A stretch of DNA of 28,696 nt from an uncultured Parasutterella sp. Its GTDB lineage: Bacteria; Pseudomonadota; Gammaproteobacteria; Burkholderiales; Burkholderiaceae_F. The translations under genes and the position numbers were made by a program. The stretch lies in the NCBI GenBank assembly GCA_900766055.1, contig CAAFTZ010000069.1:1-28696 (forward strand), given 5' to 3'. Under the pieces are notes generated by a model. That model saw nothing but the letters and a program-made list of their open reading frames with translations. It did no database searches and had not been told where the DNA came from. Positions 7,781-15,375 of this stretch are shown here, one piece after another (the first letter of the stretch is position 1; each line of letters opens with the position of its first letter).

Positions 7781-8304
7781 GCGAGCTTTCTAACGACACG
7801 CTCAAGATCGGCATCACAGTGGCTGTCCTTTGCCACTGCTTCGGGTTAATGTATTTCACCGCCCCGGTTACGGAAGAAGCAGACTTCCCGATGACGGTAA
7901 TCGTCAAACTCGAGAGTGCTCAAGCAGCCGTCTCAGAGCAAGGTCAGTCGCTTGGAATGGAATCCGTTCCCGAAAACAGTCTCACAGAAAAAAGAGTTGC
8001 GGATAAGAAGCGAGAAATCTATCTCCAATATTTGGAAGACGTTTCGCTTTGCATTCATGCGCGAAGGTTCCTTGAACCGAATTCTCACGGCCTGATCGGT
8101 ATCGCGCTGTATAAAATCCGTGTCGACAGTGACGGTGTTTTCACTTCTACTTCTCTGTACAAAAGTTCAGGAAACAAACAGTTAGACCGCGCCGGAATGA
8201 CGGCCGTAAAGGCCTGCAGCGGATTTGTTAAGCGGCCGCCTTCCACCGGTGTTCAACCGATGAATATTTACCAAGAAGTTCGCTACCAATACCGACTGCG
8301 CTGA
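7777..8304 (+). CDS. Short TonB-like protein
   Basis: A 175-residue protein with an N-terminal signal anchor (about 9-32) and a C-terminal domain (about 80-175) that fits TonB/TolA C-terminal folds: HGLIGIALYKIRVDSDG, then SSGNKQLDRAGMTAVKAC, and a final YQEVRYQYRLR strand. TonB carries energy from ExbBD to outer-membrane receptors. The usual Pro-rich Glu-Pro/Lys-Pro spacer that spans the periplasm is absent; only about 50 residues join anchor and domain. It may use a shorter reach or act on a periplasmic or inner-membrane partner. No TonB-dependent receptor gene lies in this window. It is the last gene of the operon and overlaps exbD by 4 bp. Confidence 0.78.
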   Translation: MSELSNDTLKIGITVAVLCHCFGLMYFTAPVTEEADFPMTVIVKLESAQAAVSEQGQSLGMESVPENSLTEKRVADKKREIYLQYLEDVSLCIHARRFLEPNSHGLIGIALYKIRVDSDGVFTSTSLYKSSGNKQLDRAGMTAVKACSGFVKRPPSTGVQPMNIYQEVRYQYRLR

Positions 8305-8345
8305 AGCTCCTAACCGCGAATTTCAAACTTTTCCGACTTATAAGT

Positions 8346-8370
8346 GAAAAAGTTGCTTTTTCCTTTTCTG
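8346..8370 (+). terminator. Weak candidate terminator of the operon ending at 8304
   Basis: GAAAAAG (8346-8352) pairs with CTTTTTC (8356-8362) around a 3-nt loop, with T-rich sequence after it. The stem is AT-rich and weak, so the stronger hairpin at 8393-8426 may serve both directions. Confidence 0.3.
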
Positions 8371-8384
8371 CGCCTCCTGTCCTC

Positions 8385-8428
8385 AACAAAAACAAAGCCC
8401 GTCGATTTTAAGGTCGACAGGCTTTGCT
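8385..8428 (-). terminator. Terminator of the tkt-gap-pgk cluster
   Basis: On the minus strand, CAAAGCCTGTCGA and TCGACGGGCTTTG (complements of 8414-8426 and 8393-8405) pair over 13 bp with one mismatch and are followed by a T-rich tail (TTTTTG). It lies 17 bp after the pgk stop. Confidence 0.78.
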
Positions 8429-8444
8429 GCATCGGAGGAAAAGA

Positions 8445-9644
8445 TTATCGGGTTCTTTCCTGAAGCGCTGCGATAGCAGGTAATGTCTTGCCTTCAAGGA
8501 ACTCAAGGAAAGCACCGCCGCCGGTGGAGATATAGGAAACTTTATCTGCCACGTTAAAGGCTTTGGCCGCAGCAATCGTGTCGCCGCCGCCGACAATCGT
8601 GAAAGCGCCGTTAGCAGTAGCTTCAGCAACTTTCTCAGCGAGGTCGCGAGTACCTTCTTTGAAGTTGTCCATTTCGAAAACGCCGACCGGACCGTTCCAG
8701 ATGATCGTCTTAGCGTCCTTCAGGTATTCGCTGAGCATCTTGCTGGTCTTCGGACCGATATCGAGGATCATTTCGTCTGCTTCGATATCGTCCAGATCGC
8801 AGATTCTGAAGCCTGCGTCATAGCCGATATGATGGGCCACGACAACGTCAACCGGCAAAGGAAGATGACCGCCCTTCTCTTTCATGATCTTCATGACTTC
8901 TTTGCATTCGCCGACGAGTGCGGGTTCAGCCAGAGAAGTGCCGATATGATGGCCCTGAGCCAGAAGGAAAGTGTTGGCGATACCGCCGCCGACAATCAAA
9001 GTGTCAACCAGCGGAGCCAGATGCTTCAAAATGGTCAGTTTAGTGGAAACCTTGGAACCGCCCACGATAGCAACCAGCGGACGTTTTGCTTCAGCAACAG
9101 CCTTAGTTAGAGCCTTGATTTCTTTGGCAAGCAGAGGACCTGCGCAGGCAATTTCAGCTTCGCGAGCCAGGCCGTCAGTTGTAGCCTGAGCGCGGTGAGC
9201 GGTACCGAAAGCGTCGTTAACGTAGATATCACAAAGCCTTGCCATCTTCTTAACGAGTTCGGGATCGTTCTTCTTCTCCCCGACGTTTCCGCGGCAGTTT
9301 TCAAGAATCACGACTTCACCGGGTTTTACGTCAACACCGTCGAGCCAGTCTTTCTCAAAGCGAATCGGCATGCCGAGCATCTTGCCGAAGGTTTCGGCAA
9401 CTTTTGCCAGACTGTCCTGTTCGGTGAGTTCGCCTTCCTTAGGACGTCCAAGGTGGGAGCAAACCATTACGCCGGCGCCGCCTTTCAAAGCCATCTTGAC
9501 GGCGGGCATGGATTCTTTCAAGCGATGATCGTCAGTCACATTGCCTTCTGCATCGCGGGGAACATTCATGTCGGCACGAATAAAAACACGCTTTCCCTCT
9601 AGCGCGCCTTCATTGACCAATTCTTCAAGTGTTTTGACTTTCAT
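8445..9644 (-). CDS. pgk: Phosphoglycerate kinase
   Basis: A 399-residue enzyme converting 1,3-bisphosphoglycerate and ADP to 3-phosphoglycerate and ATP (reversible), in the cytoplasm. Motifs are RVFIRADMNVP near the N-terminus, SHLGRP, GGSKVSTKL in the middle and NGPVGVFEM, GGGDTIAA and STGGGAFLEFLEG at the C-terminal ATP-binding end. The length is normal. The start at 9644 (MKVKTLEEL) is chosen over longer in-frame starts because AGGAAAG lies just upstream and known Pgk proteins begin there. It is the third gene of tkt-gap-pgk, 64 bp after gap with a hairpin between them. Confidence 0.97.
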   Translation of the reverse strand: MKVKTLEELVNEGALEGKRVFIRADMNVPRDAEGNVTDDHRLKESMPAVKMALKGGAGVMVCSHLGRPKEGELTEQDSLAKVAETFGKMLGMPIRFEKDWLDGVDVKPGEVVILENCRGNVGEKKNDPELVKKMARLCDIYVNDAFGTAHRAQATTDGLAREAEIACAGPLLAKEIKALTKAVAEAKRPLVAIVGGSKVSTKLTILKHLAPLVDTLIVGGGIANTFLLAQGHHIGTSLAEPALVGECKEVMKIMKEKGGHLPLPVDVVVAHHIGYDAGFRICDLDDIEADEMILDIGPKTSKMLSEYLKDAKTIIWNGPVGVFEMDNFKEGTRDLAEKVAEATANGAFTIVGGGDTIAAAKAFNVADKVSYISTGGGAFLEFLEGKTLPAIAALQERTR

Positions 9645-9667
9645 GGATCTTCTTTCCTGTTTAAACC

Positions 9668-9689
9668 AAACCCCGACGAAGCGGGGTTT
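9668..9689 (-). terminator. Hairpin between gap and pgk, possible partial terminator
   Basis: AAACCCCG (9668-9675) and CGGGGTTT (9682-9689) form an 8-bp stem; on the minus strand the loop contains TTCG. Only a short T-run follows (GGTTTAAAC). It could lower pgk transcription relative to gap or protect the gap transcript end. Confidence 0.5.
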
Positions 9690-9708
9690 GATCAAATAAT
9701 TTTAAGGA

Positions 9709-10722
9709 TTACTTCGCGTTGTACATCGCAACAGCGGTGTCGAGCATTCTGCAGGAGAAGCCCCACTCGTTGTCATACCAAGCAACAGCCTTCACCAGCG
9801 TGCCGTCGATGACCTTAGTCAGAGTGGCATCGAAGATGGAGGAGAAAGAAGTGTGGTTGAAGTCGGAAGAAACCAGAGGCAGTTCGTTGTAGCCAAGAAT
9901 GCCTTTGAGTTCAGGGCTTTCGGAAGCTTCAAGAATGATCTTATTGACTTCTTCAACGGTTGTCGGACGCTTGGCGTTGAAAGTAAGGTCGGCAACGGAA
10001 ACGTTCAGAGTCGGAACGCGCATGGCGTAGCCGTCAAGCTTGCCCTTCAGTTCGGGGATCACCACACCGACGGCCTTAGCAGCACCGGTCTTAGTCGGGA
10101 TGATGTTGTCGGCGGCAGCGCGGGCGCGGCGCAAGTCTTTGTGCTTAACGTCGGTCAGAACCTGGTCATTTGTGAAGGCGTGAATGGTAGTCATCATGCC
10201 GTCAACAATGCCGAGTTTGTCCATCAAAGGCTTAACGAACGGGCACATGCAGTTAGTCGTGCAGGAAGCGTTGGAAACGACGACGTCGCTTGCTTTGAGA
10301 ACGTTCTGGTTCACACCGTAAACAACTGTAGCGTCAACGTCTTTGCCGGGAGCGGAAATCAAAACTTTCTTTGCGCCGGCCTCAATGTGCTGCATTGCGC
10401 CTTCTTTATCGCGGAATGCGCCGGTGCATTCGAGAACGATGTCGACATCCAGATCTTTCCAAGGAAGCTTCTTCGGATCACGCTCAGAGCACATGAAAAT
10501 GCGGTCTCCGTTTACGACCAGATGACCGTCGTCCCAGTAAACGTCGCCGTTGAACTTGCCGTGCGTTGTGTCGAACTTGGTCAGATGAACGGTGGCTTCG
10601 GGCTTAGCAGTATCGTTAATGGCAACGATCTTAACGTCCGGCCATTTCTTTTCTTCATAAAAAGCGCGGAGGACGTTGCGACCGATGCGGCCGTAACCGG
10701 TAATAGCTACTCGAATAGTCAT
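9709..10722 (-). CDS. gap: Glyceraldehyde-3-phosphate dehydrogenase (type I)
   Basis: A 337-residue enzyme of central carbon metabolism that interconverts glyceraldehyde 3-phosphate and 1,3-bisphosphoglycerate with NAD(P). The nucleotide-binding motif GYGRIGR is at 9-15, the catalytic cysteine in NASCTTNC (C154), its partner histidine in TIHAFTNDQ (H181), and the C-terminal WYDNEWGFSCRM is present. D37 in AINDT, at the end of the second beta strand, points to NAD preference. The ribosome site AAGGAAAAT lies inside the last codons of tkt, only 2 bp separate the genes, and the two are probably co-transcribed. Confidence 0.97.
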   Translation of the reverse strand: MTIRVAITGYGRIGRNVLRAFYEEKKWPDVKIVAINDTAKPEATVHLTKFDTTHGKFNGDVYWDDGHLVVNGDRIFMCSERDPKKLPWKDLDVDIVLECTGAFRDKEGAMQHIEAGAKKVLISAPGKDVDATVVYGVNQNVLKASDVVVSNASCTTNCMCPFVKPLMDKLGIVDGMMTTIHAFTNDQVLTDVKHKDLRRARAAADNIIPTKTGAAKAVGVVIPELKGKLDGYAMRVPTLNVSVADLTFNAKRPTTVEEVNKIILEASESPELKGILGYNELPLVSSDFNHTSFSSIFDATLTKVIDGTLVKAVAWYDNEWGFSCRMLDTAVAMYNAK

Positions 10723-10724
10723 GT

Positions 10725-12743
10725 TTATTTTCCTTGAGAAAGAACTTGCTGAACAGTTTCAACAACGTTATCGACGGTGAAACCAAAAAGTTTAAAGAGT
10801 TCGGAAGCGGGGGCAGATTCGCCGAAATGATCCAGACCGATCACAGTACCGGCGCCGCGAATGTATTTCCACCAGCCGTCGGTTCTGCCGGCTTCAATGG
10901 CGACAACGGGTCTGCCTTCGCCTAAGACGAAGTCGCGGTATTCCTTGTCCTGACGATCAAAGACCGTTGTGGAGGGTATGGAGACGAGACGCGTCTGGAT
11001 GTTCATTGCCAAAAGCTGCTTGCGGGCTTCGGCAGCCAGTGCAACTTCACTGCCGGTGGCCACCAAAGTCACTTCAACGGAAGAAGGACCATTCGGGGCT
11101 TCGAGCATGATGTAGCCGCCCTTTTCCATGTCATCGACATTGATCTCATCGCGTTCAACGAACGGAAGATTCTGACGGCTGAAGATCAGGGAAGAAGGAC
11201 CGTCCTGGCGGGAAATTGCACAGGCCCAGGCGGTAAGCGTTTCACAGGTGTCGGCAGGACGCCAGACATCCATGTTCGGGATGATTCGCAGACTTTCTGT
11301 CTGTTCGATCGGCTGATGTGTCGGGCCGTCTTCGCCGACACCGATAGAGTCGTGTGTAAAGACAAAGATAGAGCGCAGCTTCATCAGAGCGGCCATTCTG
11401 AGTGCGTTGCGGCCGTAGTCTGCGAAAGTAAGGAAGGTAGCGCCGTACGGGATGAATCCGCCGTACAAAGCGATGCCGTTCATGATGGCGCACATACCGA
11501 ACTCGCGAACACCGTAGTTAATGTGGCGTCCGAGATAGGTGTCCGGTCTCATAGCCTGAACGCCTTCCCAGTTGGTCAGGTTGGAGCTGGTGAGGTCGGC
11601 AGAGCCGCCGAGCAGTTCAGGCAGATGCGGTGCGTAAGCATTCAAAGCCATCTGGCTAGCTTTACGAGTTGCGACCGTCTTAGCTTCGCCGGCTGCGTTA
11701 ACGATGGCCTCAAGAATGACGTCATCCCAGTTTTCAGGCAGCTGGCCCTTCATGCGGCGTTCCAATTCAGCAGCTTTAGCCGGGAAAGCTTCGGCATAAC
11801 GACGATATTTTTCAAGCCATGCCTCTTCCATTTCGGCACCGGCCTTACGCGCATCGAATGCGTCGTAAATTTCCTGAGGAATTTCAAACGGTGCGTATTC
11901 CCAGCCCAAAGCCTTCTTAGCTTCAGCAAGCTCTTCGTCTCCGAGCGGAGAACCGTGAGCTTTGCTTGTGCCGGCACGGTTGGGTGAACCGAAACCGATC
12001 ACTGTCTTGCAGTCGATGAGTGTCGGCTTGTCAGATTTCTTAGCCTCTTCAATGGCCTCGGAGACCGCTTCGATATCGTGACCGTCGATCGGGCCGATGA
12101 CGTTCCAGTTATAGGATTCGAAACGTTCGCGAACGTTTTCGCCGAACCAGTTTTCAATCTTGCCGTCGATGGAAATGCCGTTGTCATCGTACAGAGCGAT
12201 GAGCTTGTTGAGTTTCCAAACACCGGCCAAGGAGCAGACTTCGTGAGAAATGCCTTCCATCAAGCAGCCGTCACCTAAGAATGCATACGTGTAGTTGTTA
12301 ATGATGTCGTAGCCCTCTTCGTTGAATTCGGCCGCCAGCATTTTTTCAGCCAAAGCCATACCGACAGCATTGGCAATACCCTGTCCGAGCGGACCGGTGG
12401 ATGTTTCAACGCCGGGAGTCACTCCGATTTCGGGGTGTCCCGGCGTCTTGCTGTGAAGTTGGCGAAAGTTCTTCAGATCATCAATGGTGAGGTCGTAGCC
12501 GGCCAGATGCAGCAATGCATACTGGAGCATGGAACCGTGGCCGTTGGAAAGAAGGAAACGGTCGCGGCCGAGCCATTTCGGATCAGAAGGATTGTGACGA
12601 AGGTGTTTAGTCCAAAGGGCGACAGCGATATCTGCCATTCCCATCGGCATTCCGGGATGACCGGAGTTTGCTTTTTGGACTGCATCCATGGCCAAAGCGC
12701 GGACAGCGTTGGCCATTGTCTTACTGGAGACGGAAGAGGACAT
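10725..12743 (-). CDS. tkt: Transketolase
   Basis: A thiamine diphosphate enzyme of the pentose phosphate pathway, 672 residues from the ATG at 12743. Motifs include KANSGHPGMPMGMA at the N-terminus, the ThDP-binding FLGDGCLMEGISHE, DDNGISIDG, GFGSPNRAGTSKAHG, and in the second half HDSIGVGEDGPTHQP with the catalytic region RIIPNMDVWRPAD. The length and order of domains are standard. A TTG codon two positions upstream is also possible; neither start has a clear ribosome site. It leads the tkt-gap-pgk cluster, which supplies sugar phosphates and links to gluconeogenesis. Confidence 0.97.
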   Translation of the reverse strand: MSSSVSSKTMANAVRALAMDAVQKANSGHPGMPMGMADIAVALWTKHLRHNPSDPKWLGRDRFLLSNGHGSMLQYALLHLAGYDLTIDDLKNFRQLHSKTPGHPEIGVTPGVETSTGPLGQGIANAVGMALAEKMLAAEFNEEGYDIINNYTYAFLGDGCLMEGISHEVCSLAGVWKLNKLIALYDDNGISIDGKIENWFGENVRERFESYNWNVIGPIDGHDIEAVSEAIEEAKKSDKPTLIDCKTVIGFGSPNRAGTSKAHGSPLGDEELAEAKKALGWEYAPFEIPQEIYDAFDARKAGAEMEEAWLEKYRRYAEAFPAKAAELERRMKGQLPENWDDVILEAIVNAAGEAKTVATRKASQMALNAYAPHLPELLGGSADLTSSNLTNWEGVQAMRPDTYLGRHINYGVREFGMCAIMNGIALYGGFIPYGATFLTFADYGRNALRMAALMKLRSIFVFTHDSIGVGEDGPTHQPIEQTESLRIIPNMDVWRPADTCETLTAWACAISRQDGPSSLIFSRQNLPFVERDEINVDDMEKGGYIMLEAPNGPSSVEVTLVATGSEVALAAEARKQLLAMNIQTRLVSIPSTTVFDRQDKEYRDFVLGEGRPVVAIEAGRTDGWWKYIRGAGTVIGLDHFGESAPASELFKLFGFTVDNVVETVQQVLSQGK

Positions 12744-12770
12744 AGTCAATATGGTCTAAATAAGAAAAAT

Positions 12771-12783
12771 CCCGAATTTCGGG
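12771..12783 (-). promoter_or_regulatory. Short hairpin plus T-run in the tkt leader
   Basis: On the minus strand CCCGA-AAT-TCGGG forms a 5-bp stem followed by ATTTTTC, inside the predicted tkt leader. It resembles a very short intrinsic terminator or attenuator, but could also be a protein-binding palindrome. Confidence 0.35.
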
Positions 12784-12799
12784 CTTAAGAATACTTGTA

Positions 12800-12828
12800 A
12801 TTCTACCAACTCTAGGCCCGCATCGAAA
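12800..12828 (-). promoter_or_regulatory. Candidate tkt promoter with extended -10
   Basis: On the minus strand TAGAAT (complement of 12800-12805) is preceded by TGG, forming an extended -10, with TTTCGA (complement of 12823-12828) 17 bp upstream as a weak -35. The start would fall near 12793, about 50 bp before the tkt ATG. Confidence 0.42.
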
Positions 12829-12923
12829 TCAGCCGTTTAACCGAAAAACCCTCCTTATTTTCCTTAATAATCCGACAATTGATTTATCATTTTGTTTTTC
12901 TCTGAAAGCACTTTTAACAAAAC

Positions 12924-13634
12924 ATGCCCCGCTTTTACTATTTTTTCGATTCCGCTGACACAAAAGCTCCACTTGTTCTGCCGCCTGAGGCCGTCCATCA
13001 CGCAATGCGGGTTCTGCGCATGAGACAAGGCGACGCAGTGGAAGTGTTCAACGGAAAAGGCTGTGCTGTTAAAGGAACGATTCGTTTTGCAACGGATTTC
13101 GCAGAAGTCATTCCTCAGGAAGTCATCATGCAGCCGAGAGGCCTTAAACTCGTGCTCATGCAGGCGTTGGTTGCCAACGAGAAAATGGATTGGATTATTG
13201 AAAAGGCCTGCGAGCTCGGTTATGCCGAGATTGCTGTTTTCCCCGCCGAACGAGGTGAAGTGCGCCTGACCGGGGAAAAAGCCGAAAAGCGTGTGGAACG
13301 ATGGAACAAAATTGCCGTCTCAGCCTGTCAGCAGTGCGGGGAAAACTATCTCCCGACTATTCGTTTCTGCACGAATCTGAAGGAGGCCGCTTCCTGTGCC
13401 GAGGGTCTCAAGTTCGTTTTAAGTCCGATCGGAAAAACCTACGAGTCTTCTGAAACTCCTACCGCCGTCACTTTTACCGTCGGTCCTGAAGGAGGCTTGT
13501 CGCCGAAAGAAATTGATGCATTGATCGACTGCGGCTTTTACAGCCGCAAACTCGGAAACCGCGTTCTAAGAACAGAAACGGCAGCTATTGCTGCCGCTTC
13601 TTTTGCTCAAACTTTGTGGGGCGACTTTCGTTAA
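12924..13634 (+). CDS. rsmE: 16S rRNA (uracil1498-N3)-methyltransferase
   Basis: A 236-residue SPOUT-class methyltransferase that adds a methyl group to U1498 of 16S rRNA using S-adenosylmethionine. It has the N-terminal PUA-like domain (HHAMRVLRMRQGD), the KMDWIIEKACELG helix, QQCGENYLP, and the trefoil-knot SAM site FTVGPEGGLSPKE followed by LGNRVLRTETA. The length is normal for the family. The ATG has no clear ribosome site (A-rich leader). It is divergent from tkt. Confidence 0.96.
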   Translation: MPRFYYFFDSADTKAPLVLPPEAVHHAMRVLRMRQGDAVEVFNGKGCAVKGTIRFATDFAEVIPQEVIMQPRGLKLVLMQALVANEKMDWIIEKACELGYAEIAVFPAERGEVRLTGEKAEKRVERWNKIAVSACQQCGENYLPTIRFCTNLKEAASCAEGLKFVLSPIGKTYESSETPTAVTFTVGPEGGLSPKEIDALIDCGFYSRKLGNRVLRTETAAIAAASFAQTLWGDFR

Positions 13635-13646
13635 GCCGCCATCAGA

Positions 13647-14561
13647 TTAGGCCGAACCGCTGTCGGCAGAGGAGCCGGACGCCTGTGTCGGCTTGTAGCT
13701 TTCGGTCATCGCACGGGCTAGGTTGGCGCCGTAAGTCGCAAAAACCGGACCGTCTCTATAATTCTCGGGGAACTTGCTCGGTGCACGAGCCTGGATTTTT
13801 GCCGCTTCTACCTGACCGCTGGCAGCCAGACGCAGATGGTTTCTCATAGAGAGAACCTTGCGACTGTACCCTCCGTCGTGAGAATGCTTAGCAGCACCGA
13901 CGTAGTATTTCAATGCGCCCTTCAGAGAGCCGGTCTTATTCAGATACTCTTTAAGAATCTGGGTTCCGACTTCAATTCCGGCTTCCACTTCATGAACGGC
14001 TTTAAGACCGCCGAACTCTTTGAAGCGTTTGGCATGCACTTTGGCGTGAACCTGCATCAGGCCTTTCGCTCCGACAGAGCTGCCGGCCTTCGGGTCAAAA
14101 GAGGATTCAGTCGCAATAACTGCCAAAATCAGCAAAGGATCAACATCGTGATTTTTGCCGGAAATAAATGCTTGTTCAACAATTTCAGAAGCATCTTCTC
14201 GGTCAACGCGATAATGCTCGGAAATAAAACGGGCGGCATTGGTTTCCATTCGGTCAATGACCTGCTCCTCAGTTTCGAACGGCTTGGTCAAATCCTCACG
14301 TTCAAAGTTGGAGTAGCTCAAAGATTTAACTTTCAGCGGCGGCTCGGCCTGAGGACCTTTAGAATCGGCGGCTGCCTTCGGAGAGGAAACTGCTAATGCA
14401 CTTTGTGAGCCAAGAGAACCCAGACCCAATAAAACAGCAAGGGCCAGCGTCAGGGACGCGGCTACCTTTTTGCCCTTGAAAACGGGTTCTTCCTTACAAG
14501 CGCGTAGGACGGAAAAAGCGCCTCTATGTGTTTGTTTTTTAAACTGCTGGTTTTTAGTCAT
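13647..14561 (-). CDS. Exported lytic transglycosylase (SLT domain)
   Basis: A 304-residue protein with a positively charged N-terminus, a hydrophobic helix at about 31-50 and an ALA cleavage-like site near 57, so exported or membrane-anchored. The SLT/goose-lysozyme-like domain occupies about 125-240: catalytic E152 in ATESSFDP, then GSSVGAKGLMQV and YVGAAKHSHDGGYSRKV. Lytic transglycosylases cleave the glycan strands of peptidoglycan to 1,6-anhydro-muropeptides. The C-terminal tail is low complexity, rich in Ser, Ala and Gly. The long charged stretch before the hydrophobic helix (30 residues) is unusual for a signal peptide; the true start could be GTG or ATG further in. It converges on rsmE with 12 bp between stops. 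Confidence 0.9.
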   Translation of the reverse strand: MTKNQQFKKQTHRGAFSVLRACKEEPVFKGKKVAASLTLALAVLLGLGSLGSQSALAVSSPKAAADSKGPQAEPPLKVKSLSYSNFEREDLTKPFETEEQVIDRMETNAARFISEHYRVDREDASEIVEQAFISGKNHDVDPLLILAVIATESSFDPKAGSSVGAKGLMQVHAKVHAKRFKEFGGLKAVHEVEAGIEVGTQILKEYLNKTGSLKGALKYYVGAAKHSHDGGYSRKVLSMRNHLRLAASGQVEAAKIQARAPSKFPENYRDGPVFATYGANLARAMTESYKPTQASGSSADSGSA

Positions 14562-14645
14562 CCCGTAATGGTGCCTTTGACAGAATCGTTTGTCTATCGT
14601 TTACTAGGTGTTAATACGTGACTGACTGTTAAAAACTTCTTGCCA

Positions 14646-14680
14646 GTGCAAAAATGATTATGCACTCATTAAGTACTTAA
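14646..14680. promoter_or_regulatory. Inverted repeats upstream of the Crp/Fnr-type gene
   Basis: GTGCA (14646-14650) and TGCAC (14661-14665) form an inverted repeat with a 10-bp gap, and TTAAGTACTTAA (14669-14680) is a perfect 12-bp palindrome ending 2 bp before the ATG. Both are placed to act as operators, perhaps for autoregulation or for the divergent transglycosylase gene. Confidence 0.45.
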
Positions 14681-14682
14681 AT

Positions 14683-15375
14683 ATGCGACAAATTTTCAAA
14701 ACCCACCCCTGGATTCCGCCTAAAGAATTACCCGAGACTCAGGAATTATTCCGCAAATACGGGGTTCCCGGCTCAATTCGACCGGGTCATCTGCTCAAAG
14801 GCAAAGGTGAGCCGTCGAAGCTCTACCTCATCACAAGAGGAGCAGCCGCATACTACGTTGCAGACCGTTACAAAAGTCACCCGAGTGTTTTAAGTTTATT
14901 GATCCCGGGATGCTCGGCATGCGACCTTTCCGTCATTACGGGAGACCGGGTCAATGTCACAACTCGGGCGATCGGACCGTGCGAGGTTCTGATCATGCAG
15001 CCGCACGTCTTGACCGACCTAATGAAAAACGACAGCAGATTCGCTGCCAGAGAGGCTGCGCATGTGACACGCAAGCAGGAATGTTCGATTGAAGCGATGG
15101 TCGCCAACTTCACTCTAGAACCGGCAGAAAGACTGAGACGTTTTCTTAAAGTTCTGCTGATCAACTATGAAGTCCCGATCTCGGATACCGTGTGGAATCG
15201 AATTCCGCTGGATTTGACCAACGAACAATACGGGGCGGTTGTCAACCTGACTCGAGTATCGGTGAGCCGAATCTTCTCCGACTGGATCAGCAAAGATCTC
15301 TTATATAAGAGCGGCCGCAACGTCTACGTTAAAGCTAAGCTCTTTGAAAATATTTACGACTGGTGGACGGATTAG
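14683..15375 (+). CDS. Crp/Fnr-family transcription regulator
   Basis: A 230-residue protein with an N-terminal cyclic-nucleotide-binding-like beta barrel (about 30-120, with KLYLITRGAAAYYV and LSLLIPGCSACDLSVIT) and a C-terminal winged helix-turn-helix (about 175-225; LTNEQYGAVVNLTRVSVSRI). The HTH matches the Crp_2 pattern, including LTRVSVSRI as the recognition helix. The phosphate-binding RxS motif of Crp is not obvious, and there is no N-terminal cysteine cluster as in Fnr, so the signal is unknown. Cysteines at 77, 80, 100 and 134 could sense redox or metal, which is only a guess. It overlaps the stop of the convergent MFS gene by 4 bp. Confidence 0.88.
   Translation: MRQIFKTHPWIPPKELPETQELFRKYGVPGSIRPGHLLKGKGEPSKLYLITRGAAAYYVADRYKSHPSVLSLLIPGCSACDLSVITGDRVNVTTRAIGPCEVLIMQPHVLTDLMKNDSRFAAREAAHVTRKQECSIEAMVANFTLEPAERLRRFLKVLLINYEVPISDTVWNRIPLDLTNEQYGAVVNLTRVSVSRIFSDWISKDLLYKSGRNVYVKAKLFENIYDWWTD

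Noticed and set aside
6731..8304. Reading the ExbB/ExbD/TonB-like genes as a Tol system
   Set aside because: No tolA, tolB, pal or ybgF-like gene is nearby and the third protein looks like TonB; the Exb reading fits better, although TolQ/TolR names cannot be fully excluded on sequence alone.
9853..10737. Long open frame antisense to gap
   Set aside because: gap is unmistakable on the minus strand; the antisense protein is low complexity (Val/Asn/Phe-rich) and matches nothing known to me.
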